Counted from the first letter of the stretch, positions 1 through 9,468 are shown. The stretch: DNA of 36,544 bases from Planctomycetota bacterium (GCA_021785435.1 JAJYFE010000033.1:1-36544); one strand, 5' to 3'. Numbers and translations are program-made. The notes: a model not told the origin generated them from the sequence alone.

Positions 1-108
1 GGGGCGGTCCTGCATCATGAACGCAGGAAAAAAGACGTTCCGGTGGAAGGAGTCGCCTCACGTGCCACCGACAGCATTATCGGCATGGATTGCTGAACTT
101 ACCAGCGG

Positions 109-429
109 GTGGCCCGACCTTTCGCCTACGGAGGCCAGGCGGCCTTGGGTTCGACCCGCCAGGGCAAGTTGGCGCTCTGGCGGATGATCGCCCGCGTGGT
201 CGATCCAGGCTCCCGGTTCTCGGCGGTGCGTCTGGCGGCCCGCAGGTCGCGCTGTGGTATTCTGGGCCTGGAGCGCTTCAACGAGGACGATCTGTGCGCC
301 AATCTGGATTGGCTGGACCAGCACCAACGCCACCTTGAGGATCGGCTATTCGCTACGTCGAGGCCAAGGGATGGGACAGGACTTTTCCTCTACGATGTCA
401 CCAGCAGCTATACTCCGTTTGGCCTGTAA
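109..429 (+). pseudogene. IS1634-family transposase remnant (N-terminal part)
   Basis: The open frame (GTG at 109) reads like the N-terminal half of an IS1634-type DDE transposase. It has the helical segment LALWRMIARVVDPGSR, then LGLERFNEDDLCANLDWL, and ends at the hallmark LFLYDVTSSY, whose Asp would be the first catalytic carboxylate. Immediately after this motif (about nt 410) the reading becomes unrelated and stops at 429, so the catalytic core is missing. An in-frame TGA at 94-96 separates it from any upstream coding, so the 5' side is broken or frameshifted too. It cannot make a functional transposase. Family assignment rests on remembered motifs; the decay is seen directly. The truncation lies about 35 bp before the left end of the neighbouring IS5-type element, so that insertion alone does not explain it. 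Confidence 0.65.
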
Positions 430-445
430 TGAGATATTTACTCTA

Positions 446-1335
446 GAACCGATTTCAAAACCACCTTCCGCAATCTTTTCTTATGACTACAGTTATGTTT
501 AAGTACTCAGCGAAAGGAGTCGCCGATGAAAAAGCCTGCGCTCAAGGAAGAGCAGTGGGCCAAGCTCGCGGCCTTGTTGCCGGAACCGAAAGTCTCGGGC
601 CAAGGTGGACGTAGAGCCGTGCCCAATCGCCCTTGTTTTGAAGGCATTTTGTGGGTGTTGCGTTCGGGCGCCCGCTGGAAGGACCTGCCCCCGGAGTATC
701 CCTCGTACTCAACCTGCCGCCGGCGCTTGCTGCAGTGGGAAGAACAGGGGGTGTGGTTAAAAATATGGCGGAAGCTCCTGGCGGAGTTGGATGCCGCCCA
801 ACGTTTGGACTGGGAAGAATGTTTTGCCGACGGTAGCTTTGCCCCGGCGAAAAAAGGGGGCGCGGCGTCGGGAAGACCAAACGCGGCAAGGGTACGAAGT
901 GGATGGTGGTGGCAAGCGGCCAAGGAATTCCTCTGGCCGCCCATCTCGATTCGGCCGCGTCAGGGGAAGTGACGCTGATCGAGACGACCATGGCCAAGGT
1001 CCAGGTGCCGCGGCTGGCCCCCGGACGTCCCCTAAACAAGCCCCCACCGTCTGATTTATGATCGCGCCGCCGATTCGGATCCGTTGCGTCGCCGACTACG
1101 GCGTCGGGGCATCGAGTTGATTTGTCCCCGCCGCCGTCGGCGCGGCAAACCCGCCACGCAGGATGGTCGCAAGCTCCGTCGTTATCGCCGACGCTGGAAA
1201 ATGGAACGGACCTTCGCCTGGCTGGGCAACTATCGCCGACTGGTCGTTCGCTGGGATCACCATCTGCAAAGCTATCAGGCGTTCTTCCATATGGCTTGCT
1301 TATTGATTATTCTCAGGCAGTTTTGAAACCGGTTC
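446..1335 (+). mobile_element. IS5-family insertion sequence, about 890 bp
   Basis: Terminal inverted repeats are visible: GAACCGATTTCAAAAC at 446-461 and GTTTTGAAACCGGTTC at 1320-1335, differing at one position when one is reverse-complemented. Both ends abut a TA dinucleotide (444-445 and 1336-1337), consistent with the TA target duplication of the IS427 group of the IS5 family. The interior holds one transposase coding region starting 80 bp from the left end. The size fits a small IS5-family element. The element is probably immobile unless trans-complemented, because its transposase gene changes frame twice. Confidence 0.8.
526..1326 (+). pseudogene. IS5-family transposase, frame changes twice
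   Basis: DDE transposase of the IS5 family, IS427-like. Frame 1 from ATG 526 (AAGGAG at 515-520) encodes the N-terminal domain with EEQWAKLAALLPEP, then FADGSFAPAKKGG, which carries the first catalytic Asp. At an A6G5 run (850-860) the coherent reading moves to the -1 frame (GKTKRGKGTKWMVVASGQ) and reaches a stop at 1059. Around 1030-1050 it returns to frame 1 for DRAADSDPLRRRL (second Asp) and RRWKMERTFAWLG (catalytic Glu), ending at 1326. The homopolymer shift could be programmed, since such shifts occur in IS427 relatives. The second shift has no comparable slippery site and looks like decay, so no full-length product is expected. A sequencing indel could also produce this pattern. Confidence 0.75.
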
Positions 1336-1367
1336 TACCCATAATGTCAAGGTTTTCATCAGGCCAG

Positions 1368-1470
1368 CCCCCGGTTCTGCCGGGGGTAGCGGTCCGCCGC
1401 CGAACATGCTGTCCTGCATGACGAACCAAAATCTTCGCATGGCGCAAAGATTTTGAAGGATTGTGATATA
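1368..1470 (+). repeat. Structured intergenic repeat, copy 1
   Basis: A CCCCCGG/CCGGGGG hairpin (1368-1374 with 1380-1386) is followed by GGGGGTAGCGG and then a second hairpin. The second has a perfect 9-bp stem CAAAATCTT (1427-1435) and AAGATTTTG (1447-1455) around the loop CGCATGGCGCA. The tail reads GAAGGATTGTGATATA. The same order of elements occurs at 33090-33230 with only a few changes in the core, although the spacer between the two hairpins differs. This could be a structured RNA, a protein-binding repeat or a small mobile repeat. The functional strand is not certain. Confidence 0.65.
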
Positions 1471-1801
1471 GAGTGGATGCCAATAAGTCTGGCACAGGGT
1501 GGCCCAGGGCCTTCCGCGCTTGGGGTGGCGCCCGGCGAGGATCTCGCATCCCAGCCGCAGCCAATACGATTATCCCTCGCGTCGGGGCGAGGGATGTGGA
1601 GCCTGCGATATAGGGCCGCGCTGGGGCCATGACCGCAAGCCTTCCGCGTGGGACTGCGGTAGAAACCCGTTCGGCGGCAGTCAGGTTTCTGCAAATTGGA
1701 AAGGAACCAACGTCATGGTGACATGCATCAGATTCGAACATCGGTCCGCCCGCTGGCGAGAAGTGGGGGTGGGCCGAAAAATATCATGGCCCCAACCTCC
1801 C

Positions 1802-1830
1802 TTGTCAACCTGACACGGTAAATATATACT
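1802..1830 (+). promoter_or_regulatory. Sigma70-like promoter of T6SS operon
   Basis: TTGTCA (1802-1807) and TATACT (1825-1830), each five of six consensus matches, are separated by 17 bp. Transcription would begin near 1837, about 20 bp before the first ATG of the tssKLM operon at 1858. The position directly ahead of a long run of closely spaced genes supports the call. It is a by-eye consensus match only. Confidence 0.55.
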
Positions 1831-1857
1831 GCCAATCAATTCAACATTGCGTCTGGA

Positions 1858-2826
1858 ATGGTCACGTGGAAAGTTTCGCGTGAGGGAAGGATTGTGAAGA
1901 TAGAACCTCCCGGTGACAGAGCGTCACTGCTGGCGGCGACCGCGAATCGGTTGCGCCTGATCCAGGTCGACTTCGCTGACGAACCGGCAACCGTGCGCGA
2001 AGGCTATCTGGCGGATGAACTCGAACGGGCCGTGGGCCAACTGCCGCCGGAACATCGTGCCACGTTTCTGGACGACCTGGCCCGCGTTTTTCCAACGTGG
2101 GATCAGAACGTGGCAGTCCCACCCGCCCAGGTGGGGTCGAATGGCCAGGCCCTGATGGATCGCAAGGAACTGCAGGACCCCGGCTTCCTCGTCACACGCC
2201 TGGCCGAACTCACCGCCGCCCTATCCCCGGAGCGGAAACGCCAGCTCGCCGACCCGCTGATCCGGGTCGGGCTGCTCCCGGCCGAGGCCACGACCTGGCC
2301 CGCCGCAGAGGTGGCCGCTCTGCGCCAGGCTCTGCCGCTGCCCGCGGACCGTGCGCCCGATGCCGAGCGGGTGCTGGCGTTAATCGTTTTGCTGATGGAT
2401 TTTGTAACCAGCTTGGAGCAGATCGTCTGGAATATGTGGAAAACCCTGACGCCGCAAACGCCGCCTCGGCGGGGCGCCGGGCTGCAGAAGATGGTCGGGC
2501 AGTATCTGGGCGGCGACGCGGCGATTTCTCGCCACGACCTGGAACAGGAGCTGGAGCGGCTGCGCCGGCATAGCGCCGCGCTCGTTTCTGCGATCGGCCA
2601 GACGGGTCGGGAATTTGCCCAGCACTACGCCGCCAAATTCGCGCCCGCGGAAATCGAGGCGGCGATCCGCCTGGAGCCCAAGAAAATATTCACCGCCCTC
2701 GAAACGCTCTGCTGGAAGAAATACGTGGAACTTGCCGCGGGCATGAGCGAGGCCACCGTGGACCGCGAAATTATGCAGGCCGTTGCGGAATCGGCGCAAA
2801 GTTTGATCCGCGGTCTGGCTCGTTAA
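1858..2826 (+). CDS. T6SS operon protein of unknown function, weakly TagH C-terminal-like
   Basis: A 322-residue soluble protein opening the T6SS operon, 20 bp before tssK. There is no signal peptide or membrane segment. The middle and C-terminus are helical and charged: an LIVLLMDFVTSLEQIVWNMW helix near 180-200, a Glu/Arg-rich LEQELERLRRHSA stretch near 227-240, and a C-terminal block with FAPAEIEAAI, CWKKYVELAAG and SAQSLIRGLAR. The pattern loosely recalls the C-terminal domain of T6SS FHA proteins (TagH), but no FHA domain is present. That comparison is from memory and weak. A role in membrane-complex or baseplate assembly or its regulation is inferred only from position. ATG 1858 is preferred because the promoter lies just upstream, although its ribosome-binding site is poor. 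Confidence 0.6.
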   Translation: MVTWKVSREGRIVKIEPPGDRASLLAATANRLRLIQVDFADEPATVREGYLADELERAVGQLPPEHRATFLDDLARVFPTWDQNVAVPPAQVGSNGQALMDRKELQDPGFLVTRLAELTAALSPERKRQLADPLIRVGLLPAEATTWPAAEVAALRQALPLPADRAPDAERVLALIVLLMDFVTSLEQIVWNMWKTLTPQTPPRRGAGLQKMVGQYLGGDAAISRHDLEQELERLRRHSAALVSAIGQTGREFAQHYAAKFAPAEIEAAIRLEPKKIFTALETLCWKKYVELAAGMSEATVDREIMQAVAESAQSLIRGLAR

Positions 2827-2846
2827 CCTGGAAGTAAGAGGCACGC

Positions 2847-4214
2847 ATGGGCGTCACCGGAGAGGTTCATTGGCATGAAGGGCTTTTTCTGCGGCCGCAT
2901 CATCTCCAGCTCTTGCAGCGCCAGATCGGCGCTTCCTTCGCCCGCCACAACCGTTTCGCCTTCGCGTATCCCTACGGCCTGATTGAATGCCGCATGTCCC
3001 CCGACGCCTTGGAAAACATGTTGATCCGCTTCGACCGCCTGCGCGTGTTCATGCCCAGCGGGGTGGAAGTGGACGTGCCCGGCAACGCGGATCTGCCGCC
3101 GCTGAACATCAAGCCGGCCTTCGAATCGCAAAATGAGCCGTTTTTGGTAAGCCTCGGCGTGCCGTTGTGGCGCCCGGAAGGAGCCAACACCAGCGAATTG
3201 GGCTCGCGGGACGACTGGCGCGTCAAAAATATTTACCACGTCGCCGAGGCCCAGGTCGCGGATGAAAATACCGGCGACAATGTGCAGCCGGTGGCCTTGC
3301 GCCGCATCAACGCCCGCCTGCTGCTGCCGGGCGACGACCAGACCGACCTGGAATGCCTGCCGCTGTTGAAGATCACCCGGGCCGCGGGCGAACAGGTGGG
3401 TCTGCCGCGGGTGGACCCGGCGTACCTGCCGCCTTGCCTGGTGCTGGGTGGATCCGCGGCGCTGTTGGAGCGGCTCCGCGATCTGGCCAACCAGGTCGAG
3501 GCCAGCCGCAATGAACTGGTGCTGCAAATTAACCAGGGGGGGTTCAGCATCGAGGCCATGCGCGGCGTGCAGTTCGAGCAGTCGCTGCGGCTGCGCACGC
3601 TGAACCGCTTCAGCGCCCGGTTAACCCCGCTGATCCTCGCTCCGAACGTGTCGCCCTTTGAAATCTACGTGGAGCTGCGCCAATTGCTCGCCGAGCTGGC
3701 GGCCCTGCAGCCCGATCGCGATCCGTTTGAAACCGCCCCCTACAATCACGACAATCCCGCCCTGGCTTTCGGTGAGCTTTCCGATCGCATTCGAGCGCTG
3801 CTTCGCGGCACGGTAGCGGCGAAGTTTCTCCAGGTGAAGTTCGTTCGTGCCGGCCGGGTGGTGACGGCGGCGCTCTCCGATGAACATTTAACCATGCCGA
3901 ACGAATATTTCCTCGGCGTGCGCACACGGATGGATCCCGCTGCGACGGCCCGCCTCGTGGAGGATGCGGACCAGTTCCAGATGAGTGCCACCAGCATGGC
4001 CAGCAAGCGCATCTTCGGGGTCAAGCTGGCGGAAGAGCGCCATCCGCCGCTGGCCCTGCCCGCCCAGGCCGGGCTGCACTATTTCCGCCTGATGCGGACC
4101 GACAGCAAGCGGATGTGGGAACAAATTAAAACGGAAAAGTCCATCTCCATCCGCTGGCCGGACCTGGAAACATCGGATTTTGACCTGACGTTGTACATGA
4201 CCGTGCCAAGTTAA
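2847..4214 (+). CDS. tssK: T6SS baseplate protein TssK
   Basis: TssK (ImpJ/VasE) is the cytoplasmic T6SS protein that links the baseplate to the TssL/TssM membrane complex. The 455-residue length is usual. The N-terminus VHWHEGLFLRPHHLQ is the family hallmark (V-x-W-x-E-G-x-F-L-x-P-x-H). Further family-like stretches are the central LNRFSARLTPL region with PFEIYVELRQLLAELAAL, and a C-terminal domain ending TLYMTVPS. It has no membrane segment. It sits 20 bp after the preceding gene and 19 bp before tssL, in the common tssK-tssL-tssM order. A ribosome-binding site (AGAGG) precedes ATG 2847. The family call is secure; divergence from proteobacterial TssK is evident. Confidence 0.95.
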   Translation: MGVTGEVHWHEGLFLRPHHLQLLQRQIGASFARHNRFAFAYPYGLIECRMSPDALENMLIRFDRLRVFMPSGVEVDVPGNADLPPLNIKPAFESQNEPFLVSLGVPLWRPEGANTSELGSRDDWRVKNIYHVAEAQVADENTGDNVQPVALRRINARLLLPGDDQTDLECLPLLKITRAAGEQVGLPRVDPAYLPPCLVLGGSAALLERLRDLANQVEASRNELVLQINQGGFSIEAMRGVQFEQSLRLRTLNRFSARLTPLILAPNVSPFEIYVELRQLLAELAALQPDRDPFETAPYNHDNPALAFGELSDRIRALLRGTVAAKFLQVKFVRAGRVVTAALSDEHLTMPNEYFLGVRTRMDPAATARLVEDADQFQMSATSMASKRIFGVKLAEERHPPLALPAQAGLHYFRLMRTDSKRMWEQIKTEKSISIRWPDLETSDFDLTLYMTVPS

Positions 4215-4233
4215 CGCGGAGAGGACGAACGCG

Positions 4234-4923
4234 ATGCCCGATATCTCGACTCTTTCCCTCATCGAGCTGACCGAGCCGCTCTTTGAGTGCATCTGCCGCC
4301 TGAATCGCTCGGTGCGCGGCAAGGGGCGCAGCGAACAGGCCCCGGTCAAGGCGGAAATCACGAGCATTCTGGCGGACATGAAGGCCAAGGCCGCCGCCAC
4401 GCCGGGCTTGCTGGAGCAGTATGAAAAAATTGAACTGGTGCTCCTCTTTTTCGTCGATTTTATGATCAAGGAGAGTGCGTTGCCTTTCGCCAAGGAGTGG
4501 AAGGAACTGGCCTTTGAACGAAACGAACTGGCCGGGGATGAAAAATTCTTCGATTTACTGGAGGAAACACTGCAGGATCGCAGTCGGGCCGCCACCGACC
4601 GCCTGGCGGTGTTCTACACCTGCCTGGGATTGGGATTCACCGGCTGGTACGCCGGGCAGCCGGAGTTCCTGCGGCGTAAATCGAAGGAAATTTTCGCCCG
4701 CATTGCGGATATCCGCGAAACGCAGACCGAGGCCCGCATCTGCCCGGAAGCGTACGACGGTGTGGATACCCGCAACCTGGTCGAGCCGCCGAGCGCCAGA
4801 CTGACCGGTATCGGTATCGCGCTGTTGGTGTTGCTGCTCGTGTTGTTCATCGCCAACATCTGGTGTTATCAGCAGGCCGTGCACCAACTCGTGCGGGATT
4901 TTAGAGCCGTTATTGCCAGCTAG
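4234..4923 (+). CDS. tssL: T6SS inner-membrane protein TssL (DotU/ImpK)
   Basis: TssL is the small tail-anchored partner of TssM in the T6SS inner-membrane complex. It has a cytoplasmic helical DotU domain and one C-terminal transmembrane helix. Here 229 residues give LIELTEPLFECICRLN near residues 7-22, AFERNELAGDEKFFDLLEE in the middle, and LGLGFTGWYAG before the membrane part, all typical of the family. A single hydrophobic helix (about residues 190-212, IALLVLLLVLFIANIW) ends the protein with a short tail. No peptidoglycan-binding (OmpA-like) extension is attached. GAGAGG precedes ATG 4234. It is 19 bp after tssK and 9 bp before tssM, so translation is probably coupled. Confidence 0.93.
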   Translation: MPDISTLSLIELTEPLFECICRLNRSVRGKGRSEQAPVKAEITSILADMKAKAAATPGLLEQYEKIELVLLFFVDFMIKESALPFAKEWKELAFERNELAGDEKFFDLLEETLQDRSRAATDRLAVFYTCLGLGFTGWYAGQPEFLRRKSKEIFARIADIRETQTEARICPEAYDGVDTRNLVEPPSARLTGIGIALLVLLLVLFIANIWCYQQAVHQLVRDFRAVIAS

Positions 4924-4932
4924 CGAGGAATC

Positions 4933-7900
4933 ATGGGCGATCTGCTTTCCAGTCTAACCGACTGGCCGTGGCCGGCGAAGTTCGGCCTGCCGCTGGCCGT
5001 GGCGGCGGGCGTGATCGGAGTGCTATATTGGCTTACCGGCGGCGATTGGCTGTATGTCGGGCTTATTCTTGCAGCCCTGCTCTTCACGGCGCTGGTAATC
5101 GGCGGTTATATTCTGCTGCTCAAGTGGCATCGCCGGCGCAAGGCGGCGCCCCTGGCCCGTGATCTGCTGGGCAACAGCGCCGCGGCGCCGCAACAAATAT
5201 CTGGGACCAAGAAACTCGCCGATCTCGACGCCCTGCGTGGCTCGTTCTCCGGCGGCATCGAAAAATTCCGAGCTGCTGGAAAAAACCTCTACAGTCTGCC
5301 GTGGTACGTGCTCGTCGGCGAACCCGGCGCCGGCAAAACCGAGGCGATCCGGCATTGCAATGTCGGCTTCCCGCCTGGCTTGCAGGATCAGCTTCAGGGC
5401 GCTGGCGGCACCATTAATATGAATTGGTGGTTCACCAACCACGCTGTCATTCTGGACACCGCCGGTCGCATCATGTTCGAGGAAGTCCAGGCCGGCTCGA
5501 GCAACGAATGGCAGGAATTTCTCAAATTGCTCCTGAAGAACCGCCCCAACTGCCCCATCAACGGCATGTTGCTCGTGATCCCCGCCGACAGCCTGATCAA
5601 AGACACCGCCGACGTCATCGAGAAAAAGGCCGGCAAAATCGCCCAGCAGTTGGATCTGATTCAGCGTACGCTGGGCGTGCGTTTTCCGGTGTTTCTGCTG
5701 ATCACCAAGAGCGACCTGATCACCGGTTTCAGCCCGTTCTTCGACGATCTGCAGGATCCGCAGCTCCAGCACCAGATCCTGGGCTGGTCCAACCCCGCCC
5801 CGCTCGACGCCCCCTTCCTGCCGGAGGCGGTCGGTAAGCATTTGGCCCAGGTGCGGCAGCGCTTAATCGAGCGTCGCGCCCGCTTGCTGCTGGATCCCGT
5901 CCACACCGAGGACCCGAAGGCCCGCCGCCTCGACCAGGTTGACGCCCTGTACGCCTTCCCCGAAAGTTTGATGAAATTGGCCCCGCGCTTGCGCCGCTAT
6001 CTGGAGATGATTTTTGTGGCGGGCGAGTGGTCGCCCAAGCCGCTTTTTCTCCGCGGCATTTATTTCACCAGCTCCATGTCCGAGGGCCGGGCTCTGGATG
6101 CCGACCTGGCCGCCGCTCTCGGCGTGGCGCCGGAGGCGCTGCCGGCGGAGGGCATCTGGCGGCGGGATCGCGCGTACTTTTTGCGCGATTTGTTCATGAG
6201 CAAAATTTTTCCGGAAAAGGGGCTGGTTTCACGGGCCAGCAACACGCGGCGGCAACAGCGGCAACGGAAAATGGTGGTGCTGGGTTTGGGTTTTGCCGCG
6301 GCGGCGATCGTGGCCATCCTGACGCTGGTGGGGGCTTGGACGCTCAACGGCAGCGTCGGTAACCAGGTGCCATACTGGAATGCCGCGAAGAGCGCCATCC
6401 TTAGGAAGTACGCGCAGATCGTCGTGCGCGCGAAGAACCGGGCGCGCCGCGGGCCGCGGTTCGTCTTCCAGGGGCCAGCGCCGAACCAACCGGGCCACAC
6501 CATTCCCGTCGCTGGCCACCGCGAGACGCTTCCGCTTTTCTATAGCGACGGCCTCTCCTACGCCGAATATCCCGTCCATGTTCCGCTCGTTTTCCGTCCG
6601 TTCGCGCTGGGGGGCAATCTTGATCAGCTGGAGCACCAAGCCTACCGCGGCCTATTTGACAAGTTGGTGCTGGCCCCCATCGTACGCGCGGCGCGCTCGA
6701 AACTAAGCTCCGCCCCCGCCCGCAAAGAGGCTTACGAGAAGAAATCGCCCTCGACGAAAGTGCTTCTCGATCTGCTACGACTTCAGCGGGGGTGGTTTGA
6801 AAAAGAGAAATACATGGCCGTACCTGCAGTCGCCAAACCGACGGATGCGACCCACCCCGCCAAGGAGTCGCCCGCCCCGCCGACCATGGTGCGGGATTGC
6901 GTGAAATACATCCTGGATCCCGCGGATTGGCAAAACTACCACAAGGCCGGCCAACCCACCGGCCAACATGCCGTCAAGCAAGCCATGGCCGCCTTGTACA
7001 CACCCGCCGGAGCGCTCTATGTCCGTGACTCCTGGCCGCCAGATTCCTTCGATCCCGTGCGTCACCCGACCTTCGACCAGGACGAGCCTTTCAATATCCG
7101 GGCGCTCCGGCGGGCCGTGCGCAATTTCAACCGCTACTGGAACCGGCGACAGATAGTTGGCAGCCAGCAAATCCAGGCGATCAATAAGCTGCGAAGGGAC
7201 TTGCTGGCGTTTCAAGCTGAGGAAACGGTTCTGTTTAACTGGGCCAACGCCCACCAGCCACCGGCCAACGAGCCGGCTCTGCGGGATGATATTAAGGCCT
7301 GGAATACGGCCCTCGCCGCGTTGAGGCTAGCTGGAAAGACCGTCACCACCGATATGGCGAACATAAAATTCGTTGCCGACGGAACGCTCGTTTCAACCTA
7401 CACGAACGCTTTTAACGCCATCCACGCCCGCCGGACCAAAGCGTACGCTAAGCTGAGAAAGGTTGCCCGCTGGATCAAAAGCCTGCCCAAGAACAACCGG
7501 GACATAAAGGTTCAGGAAGCCATGAGCGATCTGCGCCACGACGTTTGGAGCAAGATCAAGCGAGGCAGCATTCCACTTCCCCCTCCGCCCAACGTGGTCA
7601 AGCAACTCCACGATCTCGACGTGGGCATCTTTGGACTCGCCGGCGGCAAACGGGTCTTCGAGTGGCATGGCGCCATGTATCAAGCCGCCACGCAATACAT
7701 GATGCACCGTTTGTTGCCGTGCTTCGGCACGCCTGACGGATGGAAGAGAATTAAGAAAAGTTATGCCCTCTTTCTCGCCAAGGTGAAAAACGCAGCTGGC
7801 CAATTAGACCTATCGAAGCCTCGGCAGCACAACCGGCAGGCACGTCAAGCCGCTGTTGAGGCTCTGCGGGTTGGGCTGGCCCGCGCGGTGGTGGGCGACG

Positions 7901-9429
7901 AATGGGATGCAGCGCCGCGCACGCGGGCGGCACTGGAAGCGCTGGCCAAAAAACAGGCGTCTGCCGGTCCGTCGGCCGGCGCCGCCCGACCCTATGTGCT
8001 TTTCACCCGTTGGAGCAAAATCTACTGTGCCCACCATCCCAATTTTGATCCTGCCTTTAGCTCGGCGGCTGGGGAGGCGGTCATGGAGCAATGGAAAAGT
8101 CTCGGCGCTGTTTTTAAAAAAGGCTGGGCCGACGGTGGAAGAATGTATCTCCTTTTCGCACCGGGTTCAGATTTCTCAACGCAATATGACCAGCGGAACA
8201 AGGACGTGTTTGCCAAGTATCGGAGGAAGTATAACCACTATTGGTGGAACCGGGCTCAAGACGCCCTGAGTCTGAAACACAAGAGTGATTGGCCAAAAAC
8301 CTGGGCCCCGGCGGGTTTACACGCGGTACTGGCGGGACACACGGCGGACGACGCCCTGCACGGCTTAAAGCGTGCCGCAAAAGACATTCAAACCGCTTTA
8401 GGCGAGCGGGACCTGCAAGACCGCCACTCGGCGGGGCGGCTGGCGATGTTGCAGCGCGATTTAAAGCATCTGCGTTCACACCGCTTCCGCCAAAACTTTC
8501 GCCGGCTCTGGAACCGCTGGAGCTCTCTGTCCGCCGATTCCATCAAAGCCCGCGATCGTCTGCTCCGCCGGCTATCGAAGGATCCCGGCCGGTTTTACCG
8601 GCGCTATTTCTCCCTCGGCGCCGGCCCGACGAACCTGGATCACGACTCGATCGCCCTTTATTTTCGTAGCTTCCCGCGCGGGGGTCTAGCGACGCTCGCC
8701 AACACTGTGGAAAAGCGGATGAAACGGGCGCTCCACCTCCTTGGCCAAAATAGACTTTTTCCGCTCGCTCCCCCACCGCCGCTGGGAGCGCCGCGGAACG
8801 ATCTTGCCCCGAAAACGCTGCAAGTGATCGCGGCCAAATTGCGCCAGGCCGGCCTGCTGAATCCGCCCGCCGTGATGCCCACGATATCGTTGCACCCCGA
8901 GATCACGAAACAGCTCCAGCGTTTGTCTGGCGCTATTCTATCCGACGCGAAATATAAGCCTTGGGCGGGGGAAGCCATCAAGATTGTCAAGCTGCTCGAT
9001 CCGCTGACCTGCAGGCTTGAGGTCACCGGCAAGGACGTGCGGAACAACACCGTCCAGCGTATTTGGCCCTTCGCAAGGTTTGTCCATTCTGGCCGGCCTG
9101 GACCTTGGGTGAACCTGCGCAACCCTGCCAAGCAGGTGTTCGGCACTTTCGGCGTGCCAGACTCGCCGCCGGTGGAGCTGCAACTCTATCGGCATCCCGA
9201 CCAGCACCAGCCGCCGAACCTCGTTCCCGACCTCCCGTTCCACGGCCACTGGGATGCCCTTTGGATGCTGTTTGCGTTTAACGGCCACCCGGTCAATGCG
9301 AACGGGAAGGTCTGGAAGGTTCTGCTGTCCGTGTCCCAGGATGGCCAGACTTATGCGTTGCCAATGCATTTGATTTTCGATTCTCCCATTCCCAAGCTGG
9401 ACCAATGGCCCTCCGCGCCGGGACCATAA
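4933..9429 (+). CDS. tssM: T6SS membrane-complex protein TssM (IcmF)
   Basis: TssM/IcmF spans the inner membrane and the periplasm and forms the T6SS trans-envelope channel with TssL and TssJ. Seen here: two N-terminal transmembrane helices (about residues 16-34 and 41-63), then a cytoplasmic NTPase domain with Walker A GEPGAGKT (129-136), DTAG (175-178) and TKSD (258-261). A third transmembrane helix lies near 447-469, followed by a periplasmic part of about 1000 residues that is Lys/Arg/Trp-rich and helical. At 1498 residues it is longer than the roughly 1100-1300 usual in proteobacteria, with the excess in the periplasmic part. The P-loop is intact, whereas many TssM proteins have degenerate ones, so NTP binding is plausible. 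GAGG precedes ATG 4933. Confidence 0.95.
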   Translation: MGDLLSSLTDWPWPAKFGLPLAVAAGVIGVLYWLTGGDWLYVGLILAALLFTALVIGGYILLLKWHRRRKAAPLARDLLGNSAAAPQQISGTKKLADLDALRGSFSGGIEKFRAAGKNLYSLPWYVLVGEPGAGKTEAIRHCNVGFPPGLQDQLQGAGGTINMNWWFTNHAVILDTAGRIMFEEVQAGSSNEWQEFLKLLLKNRPNCPINGMLLVIPADSLIKDTADVIEKKAGKIAQQLDLIQRTLGVRFPVFLLITKSDLITGFSPFFDDLQDPQLQHQILGWSNPAPLDAPFLPEAVGKHLAQVRQRLIERRARLLLDPVHTEDPKARRLDQVDALYAFPESLMKLAPRLRRYLEMIFVAGEWSPKPLFLRGIYFTSSMSEGRALDADLAAALGVAPEALPAEGIWRRDRAYFLRDLFMSKIFPEKGLVSRASNTRRQQRQRKMVVLGLGFAAAAIVAILTLVGAWTLNGSVGNQVPYWNAAKSAILRKYAQIVVRAKNRARRGPRFVFQGPAPNQPGHTIPVAGHRETLPLFYSDGLSYAEYPVHVPLVFRPFALGGNLDQLEHQAYRGLFDKLVLAPIVRAARSKLSSAPARKEAYEKKSPSTKVLLDLLRLQRGWFEKEKYMAVPAVAKPTDATHPAKESPAPPTMVRDCVKYILDPADWQNYHKAGQPTGQHAVKQAMAALYTPAGALYVRDSWPPDSFDPVRHPTFDQDEPFNIRALRRAVRNFNRYWNRRQIVGSQQIQAINKLRRDLLAFQAEETVLFNWANAHQPPANEPALRDDIKAWNTALAALRLAGKTVTTDMANIKFVADGTLVSTYTNAFNAIHARRTKAYAKLRKVARWIKSLPKNNRDIKVQEAMSDLRHDVWSKIKRGSIPLPPPPNVVKQLHDLDVGIFGLAGGKRVFEWHGAMYQAATQYMMHRLLPCFGTPDGWKRIKKSYALFLAKVKNAAGQLDLSKPRQHNRQARQAAVEALRVGLARAVVGDEWDAAPRTRAALEALAKKQASAGPSAGAARPYVLFTRWSKIYCAHHPNFDPAFSSAAGEAVMEQWKSLGAVFKKGWADGGRMYLLFAPGSDFSTQYDQRNKDVFAKYRRKYNHYWWNRAQDALSLKHKSDWPKTWAPAGLHAVLAGHTADDALHGLKRAAKDIQTALGERDLQDRHSAGRLAMLQRDLKHLRSHRFRQNFRRLWNRWSSLSADSIKARDRLLRRLSKDPGRFYRRYFSLGAGPTNLDHDSIALYFRSFPRGGLATLANTVEKRMKRALHLLGQNRLFPLAPPPPLGAPRNDLAPKTLQVIAAKLRQAGLLNPPAVMPTISLHPEITKQLQRLSGAILSDAKYKPWAGEAIKIVKLLDPLTCRLEVTGKDVRNNTVQRIWPFARFVHSGRPGPWVNLRNPAKQVFGTFGVPDSPPVELQLYRHPDQHQPPNLVPDLPFHGHWDALWMLFAFNGHPVNANGKVWKVLLSVSQDGQTYALPMHLIFDSPIPKLDQWPSAPGP

Positions 9430-9468
9430 GAGCTGGCTCCGCCCGGGTCTTGACGATGAGGAATCACC

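Larger units (their letters stand above)
1338..1857. other. Gene-free stretch between IS5 element and T6SS operon
   Basis: No convincing gene is visible on either strand. Open frames on the minus strand here are short, compositionally odd and overlap a repeated hairpin. The stretch contains the structured repeat (1368-1470), a 9-bp stem hairpin ATCCCTCGC/GCGAGGGAT at 1572-1595 with a 6-nt loop and no T-run, and a sigma70-like promoter (1802-1830). The rest carries nothing I can name. Confidence 0.6.

Noticed and set aside
1313-1741. Minus-strand frames containing a peptide that recurs in minus-strand frames near 33.2 kb
   Set aside because: The shared peptide is a translation of the repeated hairpin element, read in different frames, not a protein family signal.
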